From: an uncultured Croceitalea sp.
GTDB taxonomy: Bacteria > Bacteroidota > Bacteroidia > Flavobacteriales > Flavobacteriaceae
Length of the DNA: 64,000 bases
Direction of reading: 5' to 3'
Assembly (NCBI GenBank): GCA_947495075.1
Contig: CANLXH010000001.1
Coordinates: forward strand, 1,240,001-1,304,000
Both the position numbers and the translations under genes were made by a program. The first letter of the stretch is position 1, and the number at the start of each line of letters is the position of its first letter. Shown here one piece after another: positions 45,304 through 54,470 of the stretch. The notes under the pieces were generated by a model. It was not told the DNA's origin and did no database searches. It was given only the letters and a program-made list of their open reading frames with translations.

Positions 45304-45457
45304 TCTAAGATTCTAATTATTCTGATAGTTTTTTGAGTAGTTTTAATTTGCTGATGTTTAGCTGAATAAAATAGAATTTTCTATTCTTAATCTAAATAAT
45401 AATCCATAAATCTATGGATAAGTCACTTAAGGAAGAACATCAAAGCTATAAAACAGT

Positions 45458-45901
45458 ATGAAATACACTTGCTCCATAGATATTAATCTACCCTTAGATA
45501 ATGTAGTTTCTTTATGGGAGAATAAAGCTTATTTTAAAGAGTGGCAAGATGGCTTTCAATATATAAAACTCATAAAAGGCGAACCGAACTCCGTAGGTAC
45601 AAAATCTAAAATTTTATTGCAAGAGGGAAAAAGAAAGATAGAATTAATAGAGACTATCTTGATTAATAATCTGCCAGAGGAGAAAAAGGCACTTTATGAG
45701 CATATTCATATGACCAATACCCAAACCACGCGGTTTAAAAAGTTATCAGAGAACCAAACTCGTTATATTTCCGAAGTAGAATACACCAAATTCAATGGTA
45801 TAATACCCAAGGTAATGGCAAAATTGTTTCCAGGAATGTTTAAAAAACAAAGCCAAAAATGGATGAATCAGTTTAAAACTTTTGCCGAAACCATAAATTA
45901 A
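45458..45901 (+). CDS. SRPBCC (START-like) domain protein
   Basis: A 147-residue single-domain protein of the SRPBCC/polyketide-cyclase fold, which binds hydrophobic ligands or lipids. Typical elements are SIDINLPLDNVVSLWENKAYFKEWQDGF, TKSKILLQEG, and the final amphipathic helix MAKLFPGMFKKQSQKWMNQFKTFAE (in part). No catalytic residues are evident. It is a lone gene, 83 bases before the next, and the ligand is unknown. Confidence 0.85.
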   Translation: MKYTCSIDINLPLDNVVSLWENKAYFKEWQDGFQYIKLIKGEPNSVGTKSKILLQEGKRKIELIETILINNLPEEKKALYEHIHMTNTQTTRFKKLSENQTRYISEVEYTKFNGIIPKVMAKLFPGMFKKQSQKWMNQFKTFAETIN

Positions 45902-45984
45902 ATATTACGTAGCTTTTGAAAAGACCACCATTTATCTAAAACTGTTATTCTTATCTTGTAGTTAGACAAACAATACAATCAAAA

Positions 45985-46527
45985 ATGGATAAAGCACTAC
46001 AAACTATGATTTCTAATATGCCTGAGAAAACAGGAAAATCACTAGAAGAGTGGAAAGAAATTCTTAAAACAAAATCTTTTACAAAATATTCTGAAGGTGT
46101 GAATTATCTTAAAAAAGAACATCAAGTAACACATGGTTTTGCAAATACTATTATCACTTTATCAAAAGAGGAAAGTCAAACCCCTGTTGATATGGTTACT
46201 GAACAATACAAAGGCAAAGAAGCGTTATTTCCTATTTATAAAAAGCTATTAGAAGCAATTAAACCTTTTGGAAATGATATTACCATTACTCCAAAAAAGA
46301 CGAGTGTTAGTATTATACGAAAACGACAATTTGTCCTCATAAAACCAGCAACTAAAACACGAATAGATTTAGGTCTTAAGTTAAAAGATAAACCACCCAC
46401 AGATAGGCTTGAGAATTCTGGTCCTTTTGGTACCATGTGCACACACCGTGTGCAAATAACCTCAACATCAGAAATTGACTCAGAATTAATTGCTTGGATG
46501 CAAGAAGCTTATGAAAAAGCTGTATAA
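45985..46527 (+). CDS. DUF4287/DUF5655 domain protein
   Basis: A 180-residue soluble protein. Residues 1-60 (DKALQTMISNMPEKTGKSLEEWKEIL and HQVTHGFANTIITLS) are the DUF4287 part and residues 75-180 (ALFPIYKKLLEAIKPFGNDITITPKKTSVSIIRKRQF in pieces, and THRVQITSTSEIDSELIAWMQEAYE) the DUF5655 part. Both families are uncharacterised; DUF5655 is sometimes linked to DNA transport. Its stop is directly abutted by the stop of the convergent gene (46527/46528), with no space for a terminator. Confidence 0.83.
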   Translation: MDKALQTMISNMPEKTGKSLEEWKEILKTKSFTKYSEGVNYLKKEHQVTHGFANTIITLSKEESQTPVDMVTEQYKGKEALFPIYKKLLEAIKPFGNDITITPKKTSVSIIRKRQFVLIKPATKTRIDLGLKLKDKPPTDRLENSGPFGTMCTHRVQITSTSEIDSELIAWMQEAYEKAV

Positions 46528-47787
46528 CTACTCTCCCATTGCTGCCGCAACGGCTGCAGATAGTCTTTTGTAAGTTCCATTTTGTAAGCGCTCACGGATA
46601 CCAGAGAAAGCATCCAGAGTTTCGGAAATGTCTTCCATGGTATGAGTTGCCGTTGGAATTAAACGTAAAAGAATTAATCCTTTAGGAATAACTGGATAAA
46701 CCACGATAGAGCAGAAAATACCATAATTCTCACGTAAATCTTTTACCAAAGCCATAGCTTCTGGAATACTACCATTTAAATATACTGGAGTAACACAACT
46801 TGATGTTGTCCCTATATCGAAACCACGTTCTTTAAGTCCGTTTTGTAAGGCATTCACGTTCTCCCAAAGTTTATTTTTTAACTCTGGCATAGTACGTAAC
46901 ATATCTAAACGCTTTAATGCTCCTTTTACATAAACCATTGGTAATGATTTAGCGAACATCTGCGAACGTAAATTATATTTTAAATAGTCAATAATTTCTT
47001 GGTCAGCAGCAACAAATGCTCCGATACTTGCCATAGATTTAGCAAAAGTTGCTAAATATACATCTATATCGTCTTGAACGCCTTGCTCCTCACCCGCTCC
47101 AGCACCAGTCTTACCTAAGGTTCCAAACCCATGGGCATCATCAACTAATAATCTAAAACTAAATTTTTTCTTTAAAGCGACAATTTCTTTTAAAATACCT
47201 TGCTCACCACGCATTCCAAAAACACCCTCAGAAATAACTAAGATACCTCCACCTGTTTGCTCTGCCATTTTTGTAGCACGCTCTAGGTTTTTTTCTAAAC
47301 TATCAACATCATTGTGCATGAAGGTGAATCGTTTTCCCATATGAAGGCGAACACCATCTATTATACAAGCATGTGCATCTACATCATATACTATAATATC
47401 GTCTTTGGTAACTAACGCATCAACCACAGACATAAATCCTTGATATCCAAAATTTAACAAGTAAGAAGCTTCTTTACTTACAAATGCTGCTAGCTCATTT
47501 TCCAATTGCTCATGAAAATCTGTATGACCACTCATCATACGAGCGCCCATAGGATATGCAGAGCCATGTTCTAATGCAGCGTCACCATCAACTTTTTTAA
47601 CTTCTGGTAGATTAGCAAGCCCTAGGTAGTCGTTAATACTCCATGTAATAACTTCTTTTCCTTGAAACTTCATTCGATTAGAAATTGGTCCTTCTAACTT
47701 TGGAAACACAAAATATCCTTCTGCTTGCGAAGCCCATTTTCCTAAAGGACCTTTATTCTCGATAATTCTTTCAAATAAATCTTTCAT
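46528..47787 (-). CDS. AONS/SPT-family acyltransferase, candidate cysteate-fatty acyltransferase
   Basis: A 419-residue PLP enzyme of the alpha-oxoamine synthase group (AONS, KBL, serine palmitoyltransferase). LLVDDAHGFGTLG provides the PLP Asp and His, LATFAKSMASIGAF the Schiff-base Lys at 250, and YDVDAHACIIDGVRLHMGK the aldimine His. In Flavobacteriaceae a member of this group condenses cysteate with a fatty acyl-CoA or ACP to make capnine, the base of sulfonolipids needed for efficient gliding (reported for Flavobacterium johnsoniae). The gene is next to a cysteine-synthase-like gene, the arrangement expected for capnine. Serine palmitoyltransferase is the main alternative. Confidence 0.7.
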   Translation of the reverse strand: MKDLFERIIENKGPLGKWASQAEGYFVFPKLEGPISNRMKFQGKEVITWSINDYLGLANLPEVKKVDGDAALEHGSAYPMGARMMSGHTDFHEQLENELAAFVSKEASYLLNFGYQGFMSVVDALVTKDDIIVYDVDAHACIIDGVRLHMGKRFTFMHNDVDSLEKNLERATKMAEQTGGGILVISEGVFGMRGEQGILKEIVALKKKFSFRLLVDDAHGFGTLGKTGAGAGEEQGVQDDIDVYLATFAKSMASIGAFVAADQEIIDYLKYNLRSQMFAKSLPMVYVKGALKRLDMLRTMPELKNKLWENVNALQNGLKERGFDIGTTSSCVTPVYLNGSIPEAMALVKDLRENYGIFCSIVVYPVIPKGLILLRLIPTATHTMEDISETLDAFSGIRERLQNGTYKRLSAAVAAAMGE

Positions 47788-47809
47788 CTACCTCAACTTG
47801 TTTGAATTG

Positions 47810-47839
47810 CAAAAATATGCATTTTTACTAACGGTACAA
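47810..47839 (-). promoter_or_regulatory. Promoter of the AONS-like gene
   Basis: On the minus strand, TTG (47839-47837), 19-base spacer and TATTTTTG (47817-47810), a textbook Bacteroidota sigma-A promoter. The ATG is at 47787, giving a leader of about 15-20 bases. Confidence 0.72.
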
Positions 47840-47855
47840 TGCCTTATTTATAAAC

Positions 47856-47886
47856 AAAAAACGGCAACTTCAAAAGAAGTTACCGT
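47856..47886 (-). terminator. Terminator after the cysteine-synthase-like gene
   Basis: Read on the minus strand: ACGGTAACTTC, TTTT loop, GAAGTTGCCGT, then six T. It separates transcription of the two sulfonolipid candidates, and the AONS-like gene's own promoter begins 17 bases further on. Confidence 0.85.
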
Positions 47887-47908
47887 TCTTAAACTTCTTT
47901 TTAATTAC

Positions 47909-48949
47909 TTACTTAATGTATTGGATTTCTTTTGGAGCTTCGGCATTTTTAGCATCAAAAAAACCTTGATTTTGCATCCACTCATCACTGTATATTTTAC
48001 TCATATATCGTGACCCGTGGTCGGGAAAAATAACTACTATATTACTATCTTTTTCAAATTCACCTTCCATACCATACTGCATAACTGCTTGCATAGCAGC
48101 TCCACTGGTGTACCCAACGAACATGCCTTCTGTATGTGCTATTTTACGAGCCATATGCGCACTTTCTGCATCTGTTACTTTTATGTAGCGGTCTATTGTA
48201 TTAAAATCTGTAGCAGAAGGAATTAGATTTTTACCTAAACCTTCTATTCTATATGGGTAAACCTCCTCATGGTCGAACTCACCAGTTTCATGATATTTTT
48301 TAAGAACTGAACCGTATGCATCTACCGCTAAAACCTTAATCTCCGGGTTTTGTTCTTTTAAAAAGCGAGCAGTACCAGAGATAGTTCCGCCTGTTCCACT
48401 ACAAGCTACCAAGTGTGTTATATTACCATTAGTCTGTTTCCAAATCTCTGGACCAGTAGTTTTGTAATGTGCCTCAATATTTAGTTCATTAAAATACTGG
48501 TTAATATAAATAGAACCTGGGGTTTCTTTGTGGACACGCTTTGCAACCTCATAATACGAACGTGGGTCATCTGCACTCACGTGAGCTGGACAAACATATA
48601 CTTCTGCTCCCATTGAGCGTAACATATCTATTTTATCCGGAGAAGATTTAGAACTTACAGCTAGAATGCATTTGTAGCCCTTTACCATGCTAGCCATTGC
48701 CAAACTAAAACCGGTATTCCCTGAAGTAGTTTCTATAATCGTACTATCAGAATTTAAAAGTCCTTTGCTCTCTGCTTGTTCTATAATGTGAACGGCAATT
48801 CTATCTTTAGCTGAGTGTCCAGGGTTAAATGCTTCTACTTTTGCATAGAAGTTACCTGTAAGTAATTCCGTAATTCGATTTAGCTTAACTAACGGTGTAT
48901 TACCAACTAAATCTAGTATACTATTATATGCGTTTATGTTATTATCCAT
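47909..48949 (-). CDS. Cysteine-synthase-like PLP enzyme, candidate cysteate synthase
   Basis: A 346-residue fold-II PLP enzyme like CysK or cystathionine beta-synthase without CBS domains. [11 protein letters not shown] holds the PLP Lys at 48, TTSGNTG (74-80) the substrate loop, and [10 protein letters not shown] (185-194) the phosphate-binding loop. Such enzymes replace a leaving group on serine derivatives by a nucleophile. By position next to an AONS-like acyltransferase, the reaction could be O-phosphoserine plus sulfite to cysteate (cysteate synthase, reported for capnine producers). An ordinary cysteine synthase is the alternative, and the sequence alone cannot decide. Confidence 0.7.
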   Translation of the reverse strand: MDNNINAYNSILDLVGNTPLVKLNRITELLTGNFYAKVEAFNPGHSAKDRIAVHIIEQAESKGLLNSDSTIIETTSGNTGFSLAMASMVKGYKCILAVSSKSSPDKIDMLRSMGAEVYVCPAHVSADDPRSYYEVAKRVHKETPGSIYINQYFNELNIEAHYKTTGPEIWKQTNGNITHLVACSGTGGTISGTARFLKEQNPEIKVLAVDAYGSVLKKYHETGEFDHEEVYPYRIEGLGKNLIPSATDFNTIDRYIKVTDAESAHMARKIAHTEGMFVGYTSGAAMQAVMQYGMEGEFEKDSNIVVIFPDHGSRYMSKIYSDEWMQNQGFFDAKNAEAPKEIQYIK

Positions 48950-49024
48950 AGTTTAAGTAAGGTCTTGTAAAATAGGTGATATACACTCCTAAATTACACG
49001 GTGCTAAAATAACAATTTTAAATT

Positions 49025-51163
49025 TTATCGGATTTTTCCTTCTAAATCTAATATAAAAGCATATTCTTTAGCAGTTTCTTTTAATGCTTCAAATCTACCT
49101 GAAGCGCCACCATGACCTGCTTCCATGTTAGTATCCAAAAACAATTGACTATTATCAGTTTTATATTCGCGTAATTTTGTTACCCATTTTGCAGGTTCCC
49201 AGTATTGTACTTGAGAATCATGAAGACCTGTTGTAACCAATAAATTTGGATATGCTTTAGCTTCAACATTATCATATGGTGAATAGGTCTTCATGTAATC
49301 ATAGTAAGTTTTATCATTAGGATTACCCCATTCATCGTACTCTCCTGTGGTTAAAGGAATAGTGTCATCTAACATTGTTGTAATAACGTCTACAAAAGGT
49401 ACTGCTGCAATAACTCCATTATAAATTTCTGGTGCAATATTTACAACTGCACCCATTAATAAACCACCTGCAGAGCCACCCATAGCATATAAATGTTCTG
49501 GAGAAGTGTATTTTTCAGCTATTAAGTGTTTGGAAACATCTACAAAATCTGTAAAGGTGTTCTTTTTAGTTAATAATTTTCCATCTTCATACCATGGCCT
49601 ACCCAAATATTCACCCCCTCTAACATGTGCAATCGCATAAACAAATCCTCTATCTAACAAGCTTAAACGCACAGTTGAAAAATAAGGGTCGATTGTAGAA
49701 CCGTAGGAACCATAAGCATATTGAAGTAACGGACTTGTTCCATCTAACTTTGTGTTTTTGTGATAGACAAGGGAGGTAGGGACTTTTACGCCATCTTGAG
49801 CAATTGCCCAAATACGCTCTGAGCGATAATTTTCTTTATCAAACTTACCTCCTAAAACTTCTTGTTCCTTTAAAACTTCGCTTTCCTTGGTCTCCATATT
49901 AAAATCGATGACTGCATACGGTGAAGTCATCGCATTATAGAAATAGCGAAAAGTATTCGTATTAAAATCAAGATTGGTGCTTCCTCCTGCTACATAAGTT
50001 TCACTCTCAAAAGGTAAATAATAGCTATCTGTGCCATCCCATCTAACAATTTTCATTTTATTTAATCCGTTCTCGCGTTCAGAAAGCACATAAAACTTCT
50101 TGAAAATTTCAACATCCTCTAATAAAACATTTTCTCTATGGGGAATAAACTCTTTCCAATTTTCAAATGAGGTGTTACTTTCACTCACTTTCATTAGCTT
50201 GAAATTTGTTGCATCATCTTTATTGGTTAATACATAAAAGCTATCATCATAGTGCGAAATGGAGTACTCTAGTCCTCTAGTCCTAGGCGAAAATATTTTA
50301 AAATCGCTCTCTGGTTTATCAGCTGAAATAAAACGATACTCTGAAGTTAATGTACTAACAGAGCCAATTACGATGTACTTTCTAGATTTTGTTTTATAAA
50401 CAAAGGTATTATACGTATCATCTTTTTCATGGTATACTATTGTGTCTTTATCTGCAGAAGTACCTATAATATGTTTATAGATTTTGTCTGAACGAAGTGT
50501 TACTGGGTCCTTTTTAGTATAAAACAAGGTTTTATTATCAGCAGCCCAAACAGAACCACCTGTAGTATTTTCAATTTTATCAGGATATATTTCACCAGTT
50601 AACAAATTTTTAATCTGAATAGAATATTGCCTTCTAGAGACAGTATCTGTTGCAAAAGCTGCCAATTTATTATCTGAACTAATAGATACCCCACGTAAAT
50701 TAAAAAAGTCATGACCTTTGGCTAATTCATTACAATTAAACAGGACCTCCTCTTCATTGTCCAGTGATTCCTTCTTTCTGGCATAAATTGGATATTCCTT
50801 TCCCTTTTCAAATCTGGTTAAGTAGTAATATCCATCTTTCTTATAGGGAACAGATTCGTCATCTTCCTTTATTCTGGATTTCATTTCTAGAAAAAGTTCT
50901 TCTTGAAACTTCTTAGTATGCGAAGTCTTTTTTTGATAATACAAGTTTTCTTCCTCTAAATACTTAATAACTTCTTGGTCATCCCTATCATTTAACCAGT
51001 AGTAATTATCCACTCGAGTATCACCATGAATTTCGAGGTTTTTTGGAATCTTTTTTGCCTTTGGAACGTTCATAGTTATTGTATCTTTTATCTCATTCTT
51101 ACAAGAAGCGACAAAAATAAGACAGAAAAAAAGAATAAAGGTTTGTTTAATTTGATGCCTCAT
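49025..51163 (-). CDS. Oligopeptidase B-type S9 peptidase, lipoprotein
   Basis: A 712-residue prolyl-oligopeptidase family enzyme that cuts short peptides. A lipoprotein signal (lipobox FVASC near 21) precedes a seven-bladed propeller (about 70-430) and a C-terminal alpha/beta hydrolase with the nucleophile in AMGGSAGGLLMGAVVN, the Asp in LVTTGLHDSQVQYWEPAKW and the His in MEAGHGGASGR. The GGSAGG and GLHDSQV motifs are those of oligopeptidase B. The lipoprotein signal would place it in the periplasm, at the envelope. Confidence 0.93.
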   Translation of the reverse strand: MRHQIKQTFILFFCLIFVASCKNEIKDTITMNVPKAKKIPKNLEIHGDTRVDNYYWLNDRDDQEVIKYLEEENLYYQKKTSHTKKFQEELFLEMKSRIKEDDESVPYKKDGYYYLTRFEKGKEYPIYARKKESLDNEEEVLFNCNELAKGHDFFNLRGVSISSDNKLAAFATDTVSRRQYSIQIKNLLTGEIYPDKIENTTGGSVWAADNKTLFYTKKDPVTLRSDKIYKHIIGTSADKDTIVYHEKDDTYNTFVYKTKSRKYIVIGSVSTLTSEYRFISADKPESDFKIFSPRTRGLEYSISHYDDSFYVLTNKDDATNFKLMKVSESNTSFENWKEFIPHRENVLLEDVEIFKKFYVLSERENGLNKMKIVRWDGTDSYYLPFESETYVAGGSTNLDFNTNTFRYFYNAMTSPYAVIDFNMETKESEVLKEQEVLGGKFDKENYRSERIWAIAQDGVKVPTSLVYHKNTKLDGTSPLLQYAYGSYGSTIDPYFSTVRLSLLDRGFVYAIAHVRGGEYLGRPWYEDGKLLTKKNTFTDFVDVSKHLIAEKYTSPEHLYAMGGSAGGLLMGAVVNIAPEIYNGVIAAVPFVDVITTMLDDTIPLTTGEYDEWGNPNDKTYYDYMKTYSPYDNVEAKAYPNLLVTTGLHDSQVQYWEPAKWVTKLREYKTDNSQLFLDTNMEAGHGGASGRFEALKETAKEYAFILDLEGKIR

Positions 51164-51167
51164 CTGC

Positions 51168-51196
51168 TTTGATTTTAATCAATATTAGTAATTTTA
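51168..51196 (+). promoter_or_regulatory. Candidate promoter for the YbaB gene
   Basis: TTTG (51168-51171), 17-base spacer, TAATTTTA (51189-51196), one base off the -7 consensus. The ybaB ATG is 28 bases downstream. Confidence 0.35.
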
Positions 51197-51224
51197 CCCT
51201 TTAAAAATTTTAAAGACAAGAAAC

Positions 51225-51551
51225 ATGTTTGGTGATTTAATGGGAATGATGGGGAAACTAAAAGACACTCAGAAAAAAGTAAAAGCCACTAAAGAACGAT
51301 TGAATACAGTGTTAGTTGATGAAGTTTCTAGCGATGGTTTATTAAAAGTATCCTTAACTGCGAATAGAGAGCTAAAATCTATTAAAATTGATGACAGCCT
51401 TCTAGAAGATAAAGAACAATTAGAGGACTACCTTATTCTTACACTAAATAAGGCAATAGCCAAAGCTACTACTATTAATGAAACAGAATTAGCCGCTGTG
51501 GCAAAAGAAGGGATACCCAATATTCCAGGAATGGATTCGTTATTTAAATAA
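51225..51551 (+). CDS. YbaB/EbfC family nucleoid-associated protein
   Basis: A 108-residue DNA-binding protein of the YbaB/EbfC family (dimer of helix-strand-helix). [25 protein letters not shown] is the N-terminal helix, [23 protein letters not shown] the strand core, and [18 protein letters not shown] the C-terminal helix. Length is normal. It binds DNA broadly and may affect gene expression. It diverges from the oligopeptidase gene and precedes a thioredoxin-like gene by 35 bases. Confidence 0.93.
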   Translation: MFGDLMGMMGKLKDTQKKVKATKERLNTVLVDEVSSDGLLKVSLTANRELKSIKIDDSLLEDKEQLEDYLILTLNKAIAKATTINETELAAVAKEGIPNIPGMDSLFK

Positions 51552-51586
51552 ATGGCAAGGAATTTGCTTTAATAAAAAATAAGAAG

Positions 51587-52039
51587 ATGAAAACCATACT
51601 ATCTATTTTTCTGCTTTTCTTTTTGCTTCCAAATGTTTCGGAAACTAAGAAAATAGGAACTATTGACTGGCAAACGGACTATAAGACTGTTCTTAAAGAA
51701 GCCAAAAAAGATAAAAAGAACGTTTTGGTTTATTTTACAGGAAGTGATTGGTGTCCTCCTTGCAAAATGCTAAAAAAAGATTTATTCGAAACTAGTGATT
51801 TTAAAGAATTATCCAATAATTACGTTTTATTATATGTTGATATTCCTAGAAACAAGGATATTTTAAGCCCAGAGCAATATTCAAAAAATAAGGCACTTCT
51901 TCCCAAATATAATAAGAAAGGTGTTTTTCCGCTTATGGCAGTTTTAAGCCCTAATGGTGTTCTCTTAGATGATTATTCTGGATATAGTATGAATGGTGAG
52001 ATACAATACCATCTAGACTTTTTGAAAAAGAATAAATAA
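51587..52039 (+). CDS. Secreted thioredoxin-fold protein
   Basis: A 150-residue exported thioredoxin-like protein. Signal peptide MKTILSIFLLFFLLPNVSE; the active site GSDWCPPCKMLKKDLF carries CPPC; VDIPRNKDILSPEQYSKNKALLPKYNKKGVFPLMAVLSPNG (in part) contains the cis-Pro region 'FPLM'. Such proteins reduce or oxidise periplasmic disulfides. It follows ybaB and ends at a weak terminator. Confidence 0.87.
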   Translation: MKTILSIFLLFFLLPNVSETKKIGTIDWQTDYKTVLKEAKKDKKNVLVYFTGSDWCPPCKMLKKDLFETSDFKELSNNYVLLYVDIPRNKDILSPEQYSKNKALLPKYNKKGVFPLMAVLSPNGVLLDDYSGYSMNGEIQYHLDFLKKNK

Positions 52040-52068
52040 AAAAAGCCTCCTGCTTGGGAGACTTTTTA
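52038..52068. terminator. Bidirectional terminator between thioredoxin and OmpA genes
   Basis: AAAAAGCCTCC pairs with GGGAGACTTTTT around a TGCTT loop with one mismatch, with A and T runs on both sides. Confidence 0.65.
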
Positions 52069-52086
52069 CAGATTGAAAAGTAGTGT

Positions 52087-53187
52087 TTAGTTATTAATCA
52101 ATCTAAATTCAGTTCTTCTGTTTGTAGAATGTTCTCTTTCTGTACAAGAAACACCATCTGCACATCTGTTTTTCAATTTTCTTTCTCCGTAACCGTTAGC
52201 TACCAATAAGCTAGAGTTAACCCCTTTAGATATTAAATAATCGGCCACCGCCTTAGCTCTTCTTTCAGAAAGACTCTGATTAGAAGAAGCCCCACCTCTA
52301 GAATCTGTGTGAGAAGCAATCTCTAATTTAGTTCCAGCATTTTGCTGTAAAACAGGCATTAAACGAGAATCGATGATTCTTTTAGCTTCAGTAGTTAAGG
52401 TTGCGCTACCCAAGTTCCAATTAATTGGTAATGCTTGGTATTCTACTAAGGAACATTCAACTTCTTTCCAAGTAGTTAATCCACCTTTAGTTTTTAAAAC
52501 TTCTTTAGTTACAGTCTTAGTAATTGCAGGTACAGTTTCTTCTACAGTATAAGCGTCTTTATCTAAAACTGTTTTAGTAATAGTAGCATATTCTGCGGGA
52601 ATTACTTCTTCTACAACTTTAGCTGGCTCTAACATTACCCTTTTGGTATACGTAGCGTTCTTTACAGAACCTGCTATTTTTTGAGTTGACGCATCATTCG
52701 CTAATACTTGTGTGCTTACTGTAGTATACTCTGCTGGGTATCCTTTGTAACACCAGTAGCGGCAATCATCAGGATTCCCTGAAGCGCAATCAGGAGCAGG
52801 TGAACCAAGTTCCCATTGAGCAAAAGCTGGTTTAACTTCAATAGTTTCAGAGCTAGCTCTGAAACTGGCAGGAGTAATTCTTAAGGAATTTCCTGCTTCT
52901 TTAGAAACATAAGATACTGTCTCTGTTCCCCATTTGGCTGGAATTACGGCAAGTCTCTTACCTTCTTCTTTTACTAATACTCTTTCTGTAACCGTTTTAT
53001 AAGTTGCAGGAACCGTTTTTAAAACCTTATAAGCTGGTTTCGTTACAACCGTCATATTCTCATTGGTATAAACATCTGGAGTTGTACAACGTACATAACA
53101 TTTACCTGGCTCTGGGTTTGTAGGTAAATCTTGCGCATTAATTGCGGCTGTGGCAAATACTGCCAAAAGAAATAGAACTTTTTTCAT
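52087..53187 (-). CDS. OmpA family protein with N-terminal PA-repeat region
   Basis: A 366-residue outer-envelope protein. Signal peptide to about residue 19; then six copies of a short unit Pro-Ala-x-aromatic-x-Thr at residues 60, 83, 106, 151, 197 and 220 (for example VPATYKTVTERVL and IPAEYATITKTVL). A Cys-rich insert lies between (CASGNPDDCRYWCYKGY). The C-terminal 110 residues are an OmpA peptidoglycan-binding domain (LEIASHTDSRGGASSNQSLSERRAKAV split, ANGYGERKL). It probably ties the outer membrane to the wall. The N-terminal repeats are not a family I can name. Confidence 0.87.
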   Translation of the reverse strand: MKKVLFLLAVFATAAINAQDLPTNPEPGKCYVRCTTPDVYTNENMTVVTKPAYKVLKTVPATYKTVTERVLVKEEGKRLAVIPAKWGTETVSYVSKEAGNSLRITPASFRASSETIEVKPAFAQWELGSPAPDCASGNPDDCRYWCYKGYPAEYTTVSTQVLANDASTQKIAGSVKNATYTKRVMLEPAKVVEEVIPAEYATITKTVLDKDAYTVEETVPAITKTVTKEVLKTKGGLTTWKEVECSLVEYQALPINWNLGSATLTTEAKRIIDSRLMPVLQQNAGTKLEIASHTDSRGGASSNQSLSERRAKAVADYLISKGVNSSLLVANGYGERKLKNRCADGVSCTEREHSTNRRTEFRLINN

Positions 53188-53435
53188 AATAGTTAGTGTT
53201 ACTCTGTTAGTTAATTAAATTTATAGTGATATACAATATATATCCTAATCAATAACTAAGAACCCTATTTCTTAAAAAAGTCACAAAATTTGAAAATAAT
53301 TTATCCAAGACAAGGAAAACGTTACGAATAATTCAATAAAAAATGCCTAAATCTAAAATCAGAATCACTTTTATTTAATTGAAAAACAACAGTTTATTGC
53401 CTGATTCTGGATTTCCCACCTATAAAAAATCAGAT

Positions 53436-54461
53436 TTAAAACAAAGTGTTAAGGATTTCTAAAAATTTATCGTGCATGGTATCTGTATAATCCAAGTGAG
53501 TTACTATTCTTAGTTTACCTTGTCCCATACTGATAATTGAAATATTATATTCTTCAAGCCTCTTCACAAAAGCATCAGCGGAAATTAGAGATTCCTCTAC
53601 CTCAAAAATGATAATATTAGTTTCTATAGGTTCCACTTTCTTTATAAAATCAAGGTGGTTTAAAACGGAACCTATTTCTATAGCTTTCTGGTGGTCATCT
53701 GCCAATCTATCGATATGACTCTCTAATGCATAAATTCCTGCCGCTGCCAAAAAACCAGCTTGCCGCATTCCTCCTCCAAGAATTTTTCGGACTCTAACTG
53801 CTTCATGTATTAGTTTTTCACTACCAACTAACACAGAACCTACAGGGCAACCTAAGCCCTTACTTAAGCAAACACTTATAGAATCAAATAATTCACCATA
53901 TTGTTTAGGAGTCTCTCCCTTTTTAACCATAGCATTCCAAAGACGGGCGCCATCTAAATGATATTTTAAACTATGTTTATCGCATATTTTCCGTATTCTT
54001 TTAAGCTCGTCAAAACTCCAACAGGCTCCGCCACCTTTGTTTGTTGTATTCTCTATGCATACTAAACTTGTTAAGGGACTGTGGTAAAAATCTGGTGGAT
54101 TTATACCGGCTTCAACCTGTTTAGCTGTCATCATTCCTCTATCTCCATCAACTAGCTTACAAGAAACACCACTATTAAAACTAACTCCTCCCCCTTCGTA
54201 ATTATATACATGTGCATACTTATCACAAATTAATTGTTCTCCAGGTTGGGTATGAAGTTTAATCGCAGTCTGGTTCGTCATACTCCCACTAGGAAAAAAA
54301 AGTGAAGCTTCCATACCAAACATTTCAGCAACCTTGGCTTCCAATTGATTTATCGTTGGATCATTCTTAAAAACATCATCCCCTACTTTTGCTCTAATCA
54401 TGGCATCAAGCATACCTGGAGTTGGCTTGGTAACCGTATCACTAATTAAGTTTATTTGCAT
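53436..54461 (-). CDS. Low-specificity threonine aldolase (beta-eliminating PLP enzyme)
   Basis: A 341-residue fold-I PLP enzyme that cleaves L-threonine or allo-threonine to glycine and acetaldehyde. NLISDTVTKPTPGMLDAM is the N-terminal signature, FFPSGSMTNQTAI the cofactor loop, YHLDGARLWNAMV the Asp and Arg, and SVCLSKGLGCPVGSVLVGS the Schiff-base Lys. Length fits. It follows the metalloprotease gene by nine bases on the same strand. The 248-base gap on its other side holds only a weak inverted repeat (near 53353 and 53403). Confidence 0.93.
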   Translation of the reverse strand: MQINLISDTVTKPTPGMLDAMIRAKVGDDVFKNDPTINQLEAKVAEMFGMEASLFFPSGSMTNQTAIKLHTQPGEQLICDKYAHVYNYEGGGVSFNSGVSCKLVDGDRGMMTAKQVEAGINPPDFYHSPLTSLVCIENTTNKGGGACWSFDELKRIRKICDKHSLKYHLDGARLWNAMVKKGETPKQYGELFDSISVCLSKGLGCPVGSVLVGSEKLIHEAVRVRKILGGGMRQAGFLAAAGIYALESHIDRLADDHQKAIEIGSVLNHLDFIKKVEPIETNIIIFEVEESLISADAFVKRLEEYNISIISMGQGKLRIVTHLDYTDTMHDKFLEILNTLF

Positions 54462-54470
54462 AATATCTTA

